A stretch of 64,000 nucleotides of DNA from Burkholderia sp. HI2500 (GTDB lineage: Bacteria; Pseudomonadota; Gammaproteobacteria; Burkholderiales; Burkholderiaceae), in contig NZ_NKFL01000003.1 in NCBI RefSeq assembly GCF_002223055.1, forward strand, positions 154,615 to 218,614. Reading direction: 5' to 3'. The position numbers were made by a program, and so were the translations under genes. The notes beneath the pieces were generated by a model. That model did not search any database, was not told the origin of the DNA, and saw nothing but the letters and a program-made list of their open reading frames with translations. This document shows positions 55,600-64,000 of this stretch, piece after piece. Numbering within the stretch: position 1 is the first letter of the stretch; the number at the start of each line of letters is the position of its first letter.

Positions 55600-56724
55600 A
55601 TGTGGTTTGGGCCCCGGGTGGCCGGGTGGGTTGCGGCTGCCGCGGCAGCGGCGCTGCTGGCAGCGTGCGGTGGCGCGCCGACGCGGACGTCGTCGCTGAA
55701 GCCGCCGACCGGCGCGGCGATCGTGCCGGGTCAGGTTGCCGCGAAGCGGCTCACGCCGGTCGCGTGGCAACAGGTGCCGGGCTGGCAGGACGATTCGCTG
55801 CTCGGCGCAACCGCCGCGCTGCGACAGAACTGCGTGCGGCTCGCGCGCCAGCCGGCCTGGGCACGCGCTTGCGCGGCCGCCGACCGGCTCGACGAGCTTG
55901 ACGTCAGCAGTGCACGCACGTTCTTCGAAACGTATTTCACGCCGTTCCAGCTTGCGAACACCGACGGTACGCTCGACGGGCTCGTGACCGGCTATTACGA
56001 GCCGCTGCTGCACGGTTCGCGCGTGCGTCGCGGTCCGTATCAGTACGCGCTCTACCGCTGGCCGGCCGGTTATCGCGCGGGCGCCGCGCTGCCGGCACGC
56101 GCGCAGCTCGAACGCGCCGGCATCCTGAACGGCAACGAACTCGTGTGGGTCGACGACCCGATCGAAGCGTTCTTCCTGCAGGTGCAGGGCTCGGGGCGCG
56201 TGCTGCTCGACGACGGTTCGGTGATGCGGGTCGGCTTCGGCGGCACCAACAACCAGCCGTACCGCTCGATCGGCAAGTGGCTGCTCGATCGCGGCGAGCT
56301 GACGCCCGCTCAGGCGACGATGCAGGGCATCAAGGCGTGGGCGAAGGCGAACCCGACCCGGGTCGACGCGTTGCTCGATACGAACCCGCGGTTCGTGTTC
56401 TTCCGCGACATGCCGACCAAGGAAGATGCACCGCACGGCGGCGCGGACGGCCCGATCGGTGCACTGGGCGTACCGCTGACGCCAGAGCGTTCGATCGCCG
56501 TCGACCCGTCGTCGATCCCGCTCGGCACGCCCGTGTTCCTGCAGACGACGCGCCCGCTGACGAATACGCCGATGAACCGGCTCGTGTTCGCGCAAGATAC
56601 GGGCTCCGCGATCAAGGGCGGCGTGCGGGCCGACTATTTCTGGGGGCTCGGCGACGATGCAGGCGATCAGGCCGGGCGGATGAAGCAGGTCGGCCGGATG
56701 TGGCTGCTGTTCCCGAATTCGTGA
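55600..56724 (+). CDS. mltA: Membrane-bound lytic murein transglycosylase A, lipoprotein
   Basis: The product is 374 aa from the ATG at 55600, which starts a lipoprotein signal with lipobox LLAAC. An ATG 10 codons earlier (55570) is also possible and overlaps the start of the small gene on the other strand. MltA cuts the glycan strands of peptidoglycan, giving 1,6-anhydro ends. Domains: TFFETYFTPFQLANTDGTLD, GLVTGYYEPLLHGSRVRRGP, the RVGFGGTNNQPYRSIGKWL segment, and a C-terminal 3D domain with FAQDTGSAIKGGVRADYFWG, which holds the catalytic Asp. It is outer-membrane anchored. Confidence 0.93.
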   Translation: MWFGPRVAGWVAAAAAAALLAACGGAPTRTSSLKPPTGAAIVPGQVAAKRLTPVAWQQVPGWQDDSLLGATAALRQNCVRLARQPAWARACAAADRLDELDVSSARTFFETYFTPFQLANTDGTLDGLVTGYYEPLLHGSRVRRGPYQYALYRWPAGYRAGAALPARAQLERAGILNGNELVWVDDPIEAFFLQVQGSGRVLLDDGSVMRVGFGGTNNQPYRSIGKWLLDRGELTPAQATMQGIKAWAKANPTRVDALLDTNPRFVFFRDMPTKEDAPHGGADGPIGALGVPLTPERSIAVDPSSIPLGTPVFLQTTRPLTNTPMNRLVFAQDTGSAIKGGVRADYFWGLGDDAGDQAGRMKQVGRMWLLFPNS

Positions 56725-56895
56725 TGTGACGCGGCGCGGGTGCTCGTGGTTTCTCGGGGCGCTGCCGATGCGATAGATGCGGCGTGGAAGCGGCGGTGTG
56801 CGTGGGGCACGTCGCTCTGATCTTGAGGGCGTACCTGCGGTGCCAGATTTCGTGATGCGCTTGTTGCGTCGGCGGATGCCCAAAGGCGTCCTGGA

Positions 56896-56937
56896 ATGAA
56901 ACAGCCCGATCGGTGTTGGCCGATCGGGCTGTTTCAT
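56896..56937. terminator. 18-bp perfect hairpin between mltA and paaK (terminator-like)
   Basis: ATGAAACAGCCCGATCGG and its complement CCGATCGGGCTGTTTCAT are separated by TGTTGG. The A/T-rich ends (TGAAAC / GTTTCA) make it usable in both directions between two convergent genes. The T tract outside the stem is short. Confidence 0.7.
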
Positions 56938-56984
56938 TTGCCACTTTGGATTCACCGCGCGTCATGCACGCGTAGCGATTTTCG

Positions 56985-58283
56985 TCAGCCCCTGCGCTTG
57001 TCGACGACGCGTCGCGCCTTGCCGACCGACCGCTCGATCCCGTTCACGGGAAGCACGTTGATCACGGCCGTTACGCCGATCAGCGACTTGATGTCGTAGG
57101 CGAGCGCCTGTTTTGCCGCATGGATCGCCGCCGTATCGGGTGCTGTCTCGGGGCAAGGCTCGACATTGAGCGTCATCACGTCGAGCGGGCCTTCCTTCGT
57201 CAGCACGATCTGATAGTGCGGGGCGAGCGCGTGCTGCTTGAGCAACTGCTCCTCGATTTGCGTCGGGAACACGTTGACGCCGCGCACGATCATCATGTCG
57301 TCCGAGCGCCCGGTGATCTTCTCCATCCGGCGCATCGTGCGGGCAGTGCCGGGCAACAGCCGCGTGAGGTCGCGGGTCCGGTAGCGGACGATCGGCAGCG
57401 CCTCCTTTGTCAGCGACGTGAACACGAGCTCGCCGAGTTCGCCGTCCGGAAGCACCTCGCCGGTTTCGGGATCGATGATTTCCGGATAGAAGTGGTCTTC
57501 CCAGATGGTCGGGCCGTCCTTGGTCTCGACGCATTCGGACGCGACGCCGGGGCCCATCACTTCGGACAGCCCGTAAATGTCGACCGCATCGATGCCCATC
57601 CGCTGCTCGATCGCGACGCGCATGTCGTTGGTCCAGGGTTCCGCGCCGAAGATGCCGATGCGCAGCGAACTCTGCACGGGATCGAGGCCCTGGCGCTCGA
57701 TTTCGTCGGCGATCGACAGCATGTAGCTCGGCGTCACCATGATGATGTCGGGCCGGAAATCCTGGATCAACTGCACCTGCTTCTCGGTCTGGCCGCCACC
57801 GAACGGGATCACGGTCAGCCCTGCGCGTTCGGCACCGTAGTGTGCGCCAAGCCCGCCCGTGAACAAGCCATAGCCGTAGCTGACGTGCACCTTGTCGCCG
57901 CGGCGCGCCCCGGCGGCGCGGATCGAGCGCGCGACGAGATTCGCCCAAGTGTCGATGTCGCGGGCCGTATAGCCGACGACCGTCGGCTTGCCGGTCGTGC
58001 CCGACGACGCATGAATGCGCGAGATCTGGTCCTGCGGCACCGCGAACATCCCGAACGGGTAACTGTCGCGCAGGTCGCTCTTCGTCGTGAACGGGAAGCG
58101 CGACAGGTCGGCGAGCGTCTTCAGGTCGTCCGGGTGGACACCCGCGTCGTCGAACTTGCGACGATAGACGGGGGAGTGGTCATACGCATGCCGGAGCGAC
58201 CACTTGAGGCGCTCGAGCTGCAGCGCGGTCAGCTCGTCGCGTGAGGCGGTCTCGATCGGCTCGAGCGGTAGCGGGGTAGTCAT
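56985..58283 (-). CDS. paaK: Phenylacetate-CoA ligase
   Basis: The product is 432 aa. It activates phenylacetate to phenylacetyl-CoA, the first step of the aerobic hybrid pathway. AMP-binding motif: RIHASSGTTGKPTVVGYT; adenylate-forming core: DAVDIYGLSEVMGPGVASEC; C-terminal domain: YRTRDLTRLLPGTARTMRRM and GRSDDMMIVRGVNVFP, then the QIEEQLLK segment. Its neighbours upstream are paaI, paaG, paaJ and paaN on the same strand. It is last in the cluster, 38 nt after paaI. Confidence 0.96.
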   Translation of the reverse strand: MTTPLPLEPIETASRDELTALQLERLKWSLRHAYDHSPVYRRKFDDAGVHPDDLKTLADLSRFPFTTKSDLRDSYPFGMFAVPQDQISRIHASSGTTGKPTVVGYTARDIDTWANLVARSIRAAGARRGDKVHVSYGYGLFTGGLGAHYGAERAGLTVIPFGGGQTEKQVQLIQDFRPDIIMVTPSYMLSIADEIERQGLDPVQSSLRIGIFGAEPWTNDMRVAIEQRMGIDAVDIYGLSEVMGPGVASECVETKDGPTIWEDHFYPEIIDPETGEVLPDGELGELVFTSLTKEALPIVRYRTRDLTRLLPGTARTMRRMEKITGRSDDMMIVRGVNVFPTQIEEQLLKQHALAPHYQIVLTKEGPLDVMTLNVEPCPETAPDTAAIHAAKQALAYDIKSLIGVTAVINVLPVNGIERSVGKARRVVDKRRG

Positions 58284-58321
58284 GCATGTCTCCAGTGTTT
58301 GTTATGTGCGAGCCGTCGACG

Positions 58322-58774
58322 TCAGCGGTCTTCCGGGATGACCGTGCCCTTGATCTGGGCGGATTTGCCGCGAAACATCGCGACGGTTTCACCGGTCTGG
58401 TTCGTGACGCGGATGTCGTAGATGCCTTGGCGGCCAGCACGCGCCTGCTCGATCGCCTCGGCCGTCAGCACGTCATCGCCGTGCACGGGGCGCAGGAATT
58501 CGATCGAGCAGCCGGCCGCGACGGTATTCACGTTGTACGAGTTGCACGCGAACGCGAACGTCGAATCGGCCAGCGTGAAGATGATCCCGCCATGGCAGGT
58601 CTGATGCCCGTTCAGGAATTCGGGCCGCACGCGCATCTGCAGGCGCGCGTAGCCGGCGCGTACTTCGGCGATTTCCATCCCGAACGCACGGCTGCATGCG
58701 TCGGCGTCGTACATGGCCCGCGCGGTGGCGCGAGCGAGTGCATCGGGGTCGAGCGTGGCAGTGGCGTTTGTCAT
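58322..58774 (-). CDS. paaI: PaaI hotdog-fold thioesterase
   Basis: The product is 150 aa. Hotdog fold with the family motif LNGHQTCHGGIIFTLADSTF and YNVNTVAAGCSIEFLRPVHG. PaaI removes CoA from hydroxylated or ring-epoxide phenylacetyl-CoA derivatives as a rescue for stalled intermediates. It lies 1 nt from paaG (TGA stop at 58776) and 38 nt from paaK, in one transcription unit. Confidence 0.93.
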   Translation of the reverse strand: MTNATATLDPDALARATARAMYDADACSRAFGMEIAEVRAGYARLQMRVRPEFLNGHQTCHGGIIFTLADSTFAFACNSYNVNTVAAGCSIEFLRPVHGDDVLTAEAIEQARAGRQGIYDIRVTNQTGETVAMFRGKSAQIKGTVIPEDR

Positions 58775-58775
58775 G

Positions 58776-59567
58776 TCAACGCCCCTCGAAGCGCGGCGCG
58801 CGCTTCTCGATGAATGCCTTCACGCCTTCCGCATAGTCGTGCGACTGGCCGAGCATGCGCTGCAGGTCGCGTTCCATGTCGAGTTGCTGGTCGAGCGTGT
58901 TCGTGACGCCGGCACGCATCGATTGCTTGATCGATGCGATCGCGAGCGTCGGCTGCTGCGCGAGCTGGGTGGCAAGCTGGCGGGCTGACGCAGCGAGCGC
59001 GTCGTCGTCGACAGCGCGCCAGATCAAGCCCCATTGCTCGGCCTGTTCGGCGCCGAGCTTGTCGCCGGTCAGCGCGAGCCCCAGCGCGCGTGCCATGCCG
59101 ACGCGTTGCGGCAGGAACCACGTACCGCCCGAATCCGGCACGAGACCGATCTTGACGAAGGCCTGGATGAAGCTGCTCGAGCGGGCGGCGAACACGAGAT
59201 CGCAGGCGAGCGCGAGATTCGCGCCGGCGCCGGCCGCCGTGCCGTTGACGGCGGCGATCACCGGAATCGGCAGACGCTGCAGGCGGCGGATCAGCGGATT
59301 GAAGTGCTCGTCGATCAGCGTGCCGAGATCGGTGGACGCGCCCGGCGTGAAGTCGAGATCGGCCAGGTCCTGGCCCGCGCAGAAGCCGCGCCCCGCACCC
59401 GTCAGGATCAGTGCACGCGCGCCGGCTGCCTCGACATCATCGAGTGCCGACTGCAACTCGCGATGCATCGCCCGCGTAAAGCTGTTCAGCTTGTCGGGGC
59501 GGTTGAGGGTAATCGTGGCTACGTTCGAGGTCTGATCGATTTCCAACTGAATCGCCTGATAGGACAT
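58776..59567 (-). CDS. paaG: PaaG, 1,2-epoxyphenylacetyl-CoA isomerase (enoyl-CoA hydratase family)
   Basis: The product is 263 aa, a crotonase-fold enzyme. It isomerises the ring epoxide of phenylacetyl-CoA to oxepin-CoA and later moves a double bond. Motifs: VATITLNRPDKLNSFTRAMH, ILTGAGRGFCAGQDLADLDF with the oxyanion-hole loop, and PIPVIAAVNGTAAGAGANLA. It starts MSYQAIQLEI. It is positioned between paaJ and paaI, as in other paa clusters; paaG versus paaF is decided by sequence style and by the separate paaF at 62739. Confidence 0.92.
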   Translation of the reverse strand: MSYQAIQLEIDQTSNVATITLNRPDKLNSFTRAMHRELQSALDDVEAAGARALILTGAGRGFCAGQDLADLDFTPGASTDLGTLIDEHFNPLIRRLQRLPIPVIAAVNGTAAGAGANLALACDLVFAARSSSFIQAFVKIGLVPDSGGTWFLPQRVGMARALGLALTGDKLGAEQAEQWGLIWRAVDDDALAASARQLATQLAQQPTLAIASIKQSMRAGVTNTLDQQLDMERDLQRMLGQSHDYAEGVKAFIEKRAPRFEGR

Positions 59568-59612
59568 GCAGTGTCTCCTTCATGACTTCGTTATAGGCGC
59601 GCGGTGCGTCGG

Positions 59613-60815
<1,203 letters not shown>

Positions 60816-60902
60816 GGGCGTATCGATGAGCAACGAACCCGCCGGGTGGCGGATTCGTTCATGGTAGAGAACGTGGCGGCGTTTGCACGTCGGCCATTCG
60901 GG

Positions 60903-62609
60903 TTATGCCGGTTGGCCGGCTTCCACGGGTGCTGCTTTCGGCGCAACATGGACACGGCTTTGCACTACGCGGAACCGGTTGGCGACGAACGCCGGGTCGG
61001 CCAACGCCGCGTTGGCTGCCGGATTCGCGCCCGTGCCGTGGAAATCCGAGAACGCGGCAGACTGGTTCACGAACACGCCGCCCGTCAGGTTGATCGACAG
61101 TGCGACGCCACCGCGTACCGCCGCGTCGTGGGCGGCGTCGACGATCGCGTCGTCGGTGCTGTAGACGGAGAGGGTCAGCGCGCCATGTTCGGCCGCGATT
61201 TCCCCGGCGAGGTCGAGCGACTGCGCGGTCGAGTCGGTCGCGATCACGAACGAGATCGGGCCGAACCATTCCTGCGTGAATTTCTCGCGATCGGCCACGT
61301 CGAGTTGCAGCACGAGCGGCGTGCGCACGCGGGCATCGGGGAACGCAGGGTGCTGGAGGGTCAGGCTGTCGGCGAGCACGCGGCCGAGCTCGCGGGCGTT
61401 GTCGATGCGTGCGGTCACGCTTTCGTTCTGGATTGCGCCGATCAGTTCGACCGAGCGTGCCGGGTCGCCGGTGAGTTTTTGCACGGCAACGGCGATGGCT
61501 TGTGCGACCTCGTCGAAGCTCGCATGGCCGTCCGCCGTCCGGATGCCGTCGCGCGGCACGTAGATGTTCTGCGGTGCCGTGCACATCTGGCCGGAGTACA
61601 GCGCCAGCGAGAACGCGATGTTCCTGGCGACGGCCTTCAGGTCGTCGGTCGAGTCGATCACGATCTGGTTGACGCCGGCCTTCTCTGTATAGACCTGTGC
61701 CTGGTGGGCATGGCGTTCGAGCCACGTGCCGTTTTGCGTGCTGCCGGTGAAGTCGATCAGCTTGATCTCGGGGCGCAGCGCGAGATCCTGGACGAGTGCG
61801 CCGTCGTTGGGTTCGGTCGCGAGGAGCGTGACGACGTTCGGATCGAAACCGGCTTCGCGCAGCACGTCGCGAGCGATCCGGACGGTGATGGCGAGCGGCA
61901 GGATCGCACCCGGATGCGGCTTGACGATCACGGTGTTGCCGGTTGCGAGATCGGCGAACAGGCCGGGATAGCCGTTCCAGGTCGGGAAGGTGCAGCAGCC
62001 GAGCACGAGCCCGGTGCCGCGCGAGACGATCGTGTAGCGCTTGTGCATCGCGAGCGGCGGGTTCTTGCCTTGCGGTTTTTCCCAGTGCGCGTCGGCCGGG
62101 ATGCGGCGCAGTTCGTCCCATGCATAGGCGACTGCTTCGAGCGCACGATCTTGCGCGTGCGGGCCGCCGGCCTGGAACGCCATCATGAATGCCTGCCCCG
62201 TGGTGTGCATCACGCTGTAGGCGATTTCGAAGCTGGCGCGATTCAGGCGCGCGAGGATTTCGAGACTGACGCCGATCCAGGCGCTCGGGCCGGCTTCGCG
62301 CCACGAGCGTTGTGCTGCGGCAGCGGCGGCGATCAATTCGTCGGGCGTCGACTTCGGATACCGGATGCCCAGTGCAATGCCGTACGGCGACCGCTCTGCG
62401 CCGACCGTTTCTCCGGACGCCGGCTGGTCGAGCGCGAACGTCTTGTCGAGGTGCGATTTGAATGCGGCCTCACCATCTGCGTTCGCGCTTTCCCCGTACA
62501 CTTTGGGGCTCGGCATTTCGGTGAACGGGCTCCAGTACCCGCGGCTCTCGATTGCGGCGAGTGCGTGTTTCAGCGTGTCTTCGTGCTTCGTGAACAGTGC
62601 ATGGGTCAT
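60903..62609 (-). CDS. paaN: PaaN/PaaZ-type aldehyde dehydrogenase of phenylacetate catabolism, without hydratase domain
   Basis: The product is 568 aa. The protein starts THALFTKHEDTLKHALAAIE and has an aldehyde dehydrogenase domain: nucleophile near C343 in YSGQMCTAPQNIYVP, and KLIDFTGSTQNGTWLERHA. In E. coli PaaZ (681 aa) the aldehyde dehydrogenase is followed by a MaoC-type hydratase that opens the oxepin ring; that second domain is missing here, so this is the shorter PaaN type. The ring-opening hydrolase must be encoded elsewhere. It is divergent from paaF with a PaaR-like palindrome between. The gene is also called paaZ in Burkholderia. Confidence 0.9.
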   Translation of the reverse strand: MTHALFTKHEDTLKHALAAIESRGYWSPFTEMPSPKVYGESANADGEAAFKSHLDKTFALDQPASGETVGAERSPYGIALGIRYPKSTPDELIAAAAAAQRSWREAGPSAWIGVSLEILARLNRASFEIAYSVMHTTGQAFMMAFQAGGPHAQDRALEAVAYAWDELRRIPADAHWEKPQGKNPPLAMHKRYTIVSRGTGLVLGCCTFPTWNGYPGLFADLATGNTVIVKPHPGAILPLAITVRIARDVLREAGFDPNVVTLLATEPNDGALVQDLALRPEIKLIDFTGSTQNGTWLERHAHQAQVYTEKAGVNQIVIDSTDDLKAVARNIAFSLALYSGQMCTAPQNIYVPRDGIRTADGHASFDEVAQAIAVAVQKLTGDPARSVELIGAIQNESVTARIDNARELGRVLADSLTLQHPAFPDARVRTPLVLQLDVADREKFTQEWFGPISFVIATDSTAQSLDLAGEIAAEHGALTLSVYSTDDAIVDAAHDAAVRGGVALSINLTGGVFVNQSAAFSDFHGTGANPAANAALADPAFVANRFRVVQSRVHVAPKAAPVEAGQPA

Positions 62610-62654
62610 GGCGGCAGCCTGATGGACGTTGAGAGGGGTTGGATCGATTAATTA

Positions 62655-62668
62655 ACCGACCGGTTGGT
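62655..62668. promoter_or_regulatory. PaaR-like operator in the paaN/paaF divergent promoter
   Basis: ACCGACC-GGTTGGT is a near-perfect palindrome (one mismatch) between the divergent paaN and paaF genes. In B. cenocepacia the TetR-type repressor PaaR binds an inverted repeat of this kind at paa promoters. The site lies 46 nt before the paaN start and 71 nt before paaF. Confidence 0.75.
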
Positions 62669-62738
62669 CGGAGAATGGTAGCATCAAACTATTCGCATGT
62701 GCGAGGCGTTTCTCATTTCATTGATCGAGGAGAAATAG

Positions 62739-63515
62739 ATGGCTTACGAGAACATCCTGGTGGAGACCCGGGGGCGTGTCGGGCTGGTTACGCTGAACCG
62801 TCCGAAGGCGCTGAATGCGCTGAACGATGCACTGATGGATGAGCTGGGCGACGCGCTGAAGGCGTTCGATGCGGACGATGGCATCGGCGCGATCGTGGTG
62901 ACCGGGAGCGAGAAGGCGTTCGCGGCTGGCGCGGACATCGGCATGATGGCGACCTACTCCTATATGGATGTCTACCGGGGCGACTACATCACGCGTAACT
63001 GGGAGACGGTCCGTGAGATCCGCAAGCCGATCATTGCGGCGGTTTCGGGCTTTGCACTGGGCGGTGGTTGTGAGCTGGCCATGATGTGCGACATCATTTT
63101 TGCGGCGGACACGGCCAAGTTCGGCCAGCCGGAAATCAAGCTGGGTGTCATGCCGGGTGCGGGCGGCACGCAGCGTCTGCCGCGCGCGGTGTCGAAGGCG
63201 AAGGCGATGGATATGTGCCTGACTGCACGTTTCATGGATGCTGCCGAAGCGGAGCGCGCGGGGCTCGTGTCTCGCGTGCTGCCGGCCGACACGCTGCTCG
63301 ACGAGGCGCTTGCCGCCGCGGCGACGATCGCCGAGTTTTCGCTGCCGGCGGTCATGATGGTCAAGGAGTCGGTGAACCGCGCGTACGAGACGACGCTGGC
63401 CGAAGGCGTCCACTTCGAGCGTCGGCTGTTCCATTCGCTGTTCGCGACCGAAGACCAGAAGGAAGGGATGGCGGCATTCGTCGAAAAACGGAAGCCAGTG
63501 TTCAAGCACCGCTGA
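62739..63515 (+). CDS. paaF: 2,3-dehydroadipyl-CoA hydratase PaaF (enoyl-CoA hydratase)
   Basis: The product is 258 aa, a crotonase family member. Motifs: [40 protein letters not shown] (oxyanion hole), [20 protein letters not shown] and [20 protein letters not shown] with the two catalytic Glu residues typical of hydratases. It hydrates 2,3-dehydroadipyl-CoA before PaaH. GAGGAGA lies just before the ATG. It is divergent from paaN and followed by a strong terminator before the rRNA operon. paaH is not in this window. Confidence 0.92.
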   Translation: MAYENILVETRGRVGLVTLNRPKALNALNDALMDELGDALKAFDADDGIGAIVVTGSEKAFAAGADIGMMATYSYMDVYRGDYITRNWETVREIRKPIIAAVSGFALGGGCELAMMCDIIFAADTAKFGQPEIKLGVMPGAGGTQRLPRAVSKAKAMDMCLTARFMDAAEAERAGLVSRVLPADTLLDEALAAAATIAEFSLPAVMMVKESVNRAYETTLAEGVHFERRLFHSLFATEDQKEGMAAFVEKRKPVFKHR

Positions 63516-63592
63516 TCGGGTTGGTGGGGTAGTTGGCCGGCGACGGGGCGGTATCGGTCGTCGACATGTTTGCCCGGCCCGTCGAGCCCGAA

Positions 63593-63624
63593 GCCCCCGT
63601 GCGCGCCAGCGCACGGGGGCCTTT
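63593..63624 (+). terminator. Terminator after paaF
   Basis: GCCCCCGTGCGC-GCCA-GCGCACGGGGGC (63593-63620) is a perfect 12-bp stem followed by CTTTT. Confidence 0.88.
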
Positions 63625-63647
63625 TCAAAATATTTTCATAAAGGGGC

Positions 63648-63676
63648 TTGCGTAGACGGGGGCGGGTGCTTAGAAT
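63648..63676 (+). promoter_or_regulatory. rrn P1 promoter
   Basis: TTGCGT (63648-63653) and TAGAAT (63671-63676) are spaced 17 nt apart, with a GC-rich discriminator-like stretch after, upstream of the rRNA leader. Confidence 0.7.
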
Positions 63677-63809
63677 CACGCCTCTTTCGCGCTAACGGAA
63701 ACGCAGCGCGGGAGAGGGAAGCAAGGCGGGTGGTGTGCTGGAGTCTGGAGCGCGCAGCTGGCCTGGAAGTTGAGCCCCGCAGTCGCAACGATGTAGTGTA
63801 AAAAGTTGT

Positions 63810-63838
63810 TGACGAACTGCGAAACACGGTTCATAATC
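63810..63838 (+). promoter_or_regulatory. rrn P2 promoter
   Basis: TTGACG (63810-63815) and CATAAT (63833-63838) are spaced 17 nt apart, just before the antitermination signals. Confidence 0.85.
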
Positions 63839-64000
63839 TCGCTTCTCTGCTGCTGAAAACGCAGCGCTGCTGAGAAACACGAAGTTCCTCGCAGAATGCT
63901 CTTTAAAAATTAACAGCCGATAAGTGTGGGCGCTTGATGAAAGCGAGCTGATCCTCGGATCAGATAGCGAAAGTATCAAGAGTCTCACACTAAAGTAAGT
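63839..64000 (+). promoter_or_regulatory. rRNA operon leader with boxB hairpin and boxA
   Basis: GCTGC-TGAAAAC-GCAGC (63849-63865) is a boxB-like hairpin, and TGCTCTTTAAAAA (63897-63909) is the boxA antitermination element that recruits Nus factors in rRNA operons. The leader continues to the window edge; the 16S rRNA start (the AGAGTTTGATC region) is not reached. The upstream gene is paaF on the same strand. Confidence 0.88.

Noticed and set aside
63692..63988. A 98-codon minus-strand frame over the rrn promoters
   Set aside because: It covers clear P1, P2, boxB and boxA signals on the other strand and has no recognisable product.

Overview
The window is a continuous piece of a high-GC, gene-dense beta-proteobacterial chromosome. 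Protein identities and gene order point to Burkholderia, most likely the Burkholderia cepacia complex, chromosome 1. The markers are the edge of a type VI secretion cluster (tssM plus an M15 peptidase), the block hemA-prfA-prmC-grxD-ubiX, the block rpe-gph-trpEGDC, and the split phenylacetate cluster paaF / paaN(Z)-paaJ-paaG-paaI-paaK running up to an rRNA operon. The species cannot be fixed by reading alone.

Layout. 1-5.7 kb: end of a T6SS locus, with tssM cut by the window edge, a TagX-like peptidoglycan peptidase and an unknown Ala-rich membrane protein. 5.9-20 kb: housekeeping and accessory singletons, including a CorA/ZntB-type transporter, XapX, a quinone reductase with a divergent LysR regulator, a lipoprotein M1 aminopeptidase, two methyltransferases, a TetR/MFS pair, a nitroreductase and a YegD-like Hsp70. 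20-24 kb: cold-shock protein, amino-acid permease, LigB-type dioxygenase. 23.3-28.4 kb: minus-strand block from an atypical response regulator through hemA, prfA, prmC, grxD and ubiX. 28.6-38.9 kb: aminopeptidase P, isochorismatase/HAD pair, ettA, a DUF3761 protein, a LysR/MFS pair, a YjbR protein and gabP.

39.1-41.4 kb is an island of visibly lower GC lying between two terminators. It holds a 39-codon ORF with a strong ribosome-binding site, an alpha/beta hydrolase whose start overlaps it by four bases, and a radical SAM enzyme with extra C-terminal cysteines. This is the best candidate for an undescribed system.

41.4-48.5 kb: ychF, a UbiH-family hydroxylase, dsbC, an M61 peptidase, azoR and ung. 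48.5-55.4 kb: CYTH protein, trpC, trpD, trpG, trpE, gph, rpe, apaG. Between gph and trpE lies a very likely tryptophan attenuator: a 24-codon leader peptide with three clustered Trp codons, then an intrinsic terminator. 55.4-56.7 kb: a 43-aa membrane protein head-to-head with mltA. 57-63.5 kb: phenylacetate catabolism with a PaaR-like palindrome at the divergent promoter. 63.6-64 kb: tandem rrn promoters, boxB/boxA and leader; the 16S gene starts beyond the edge.

No tRNA, CRISPR array, insertion sequence, transposase or phage gene was recognised. Coordinates for short sites were counted by hand.
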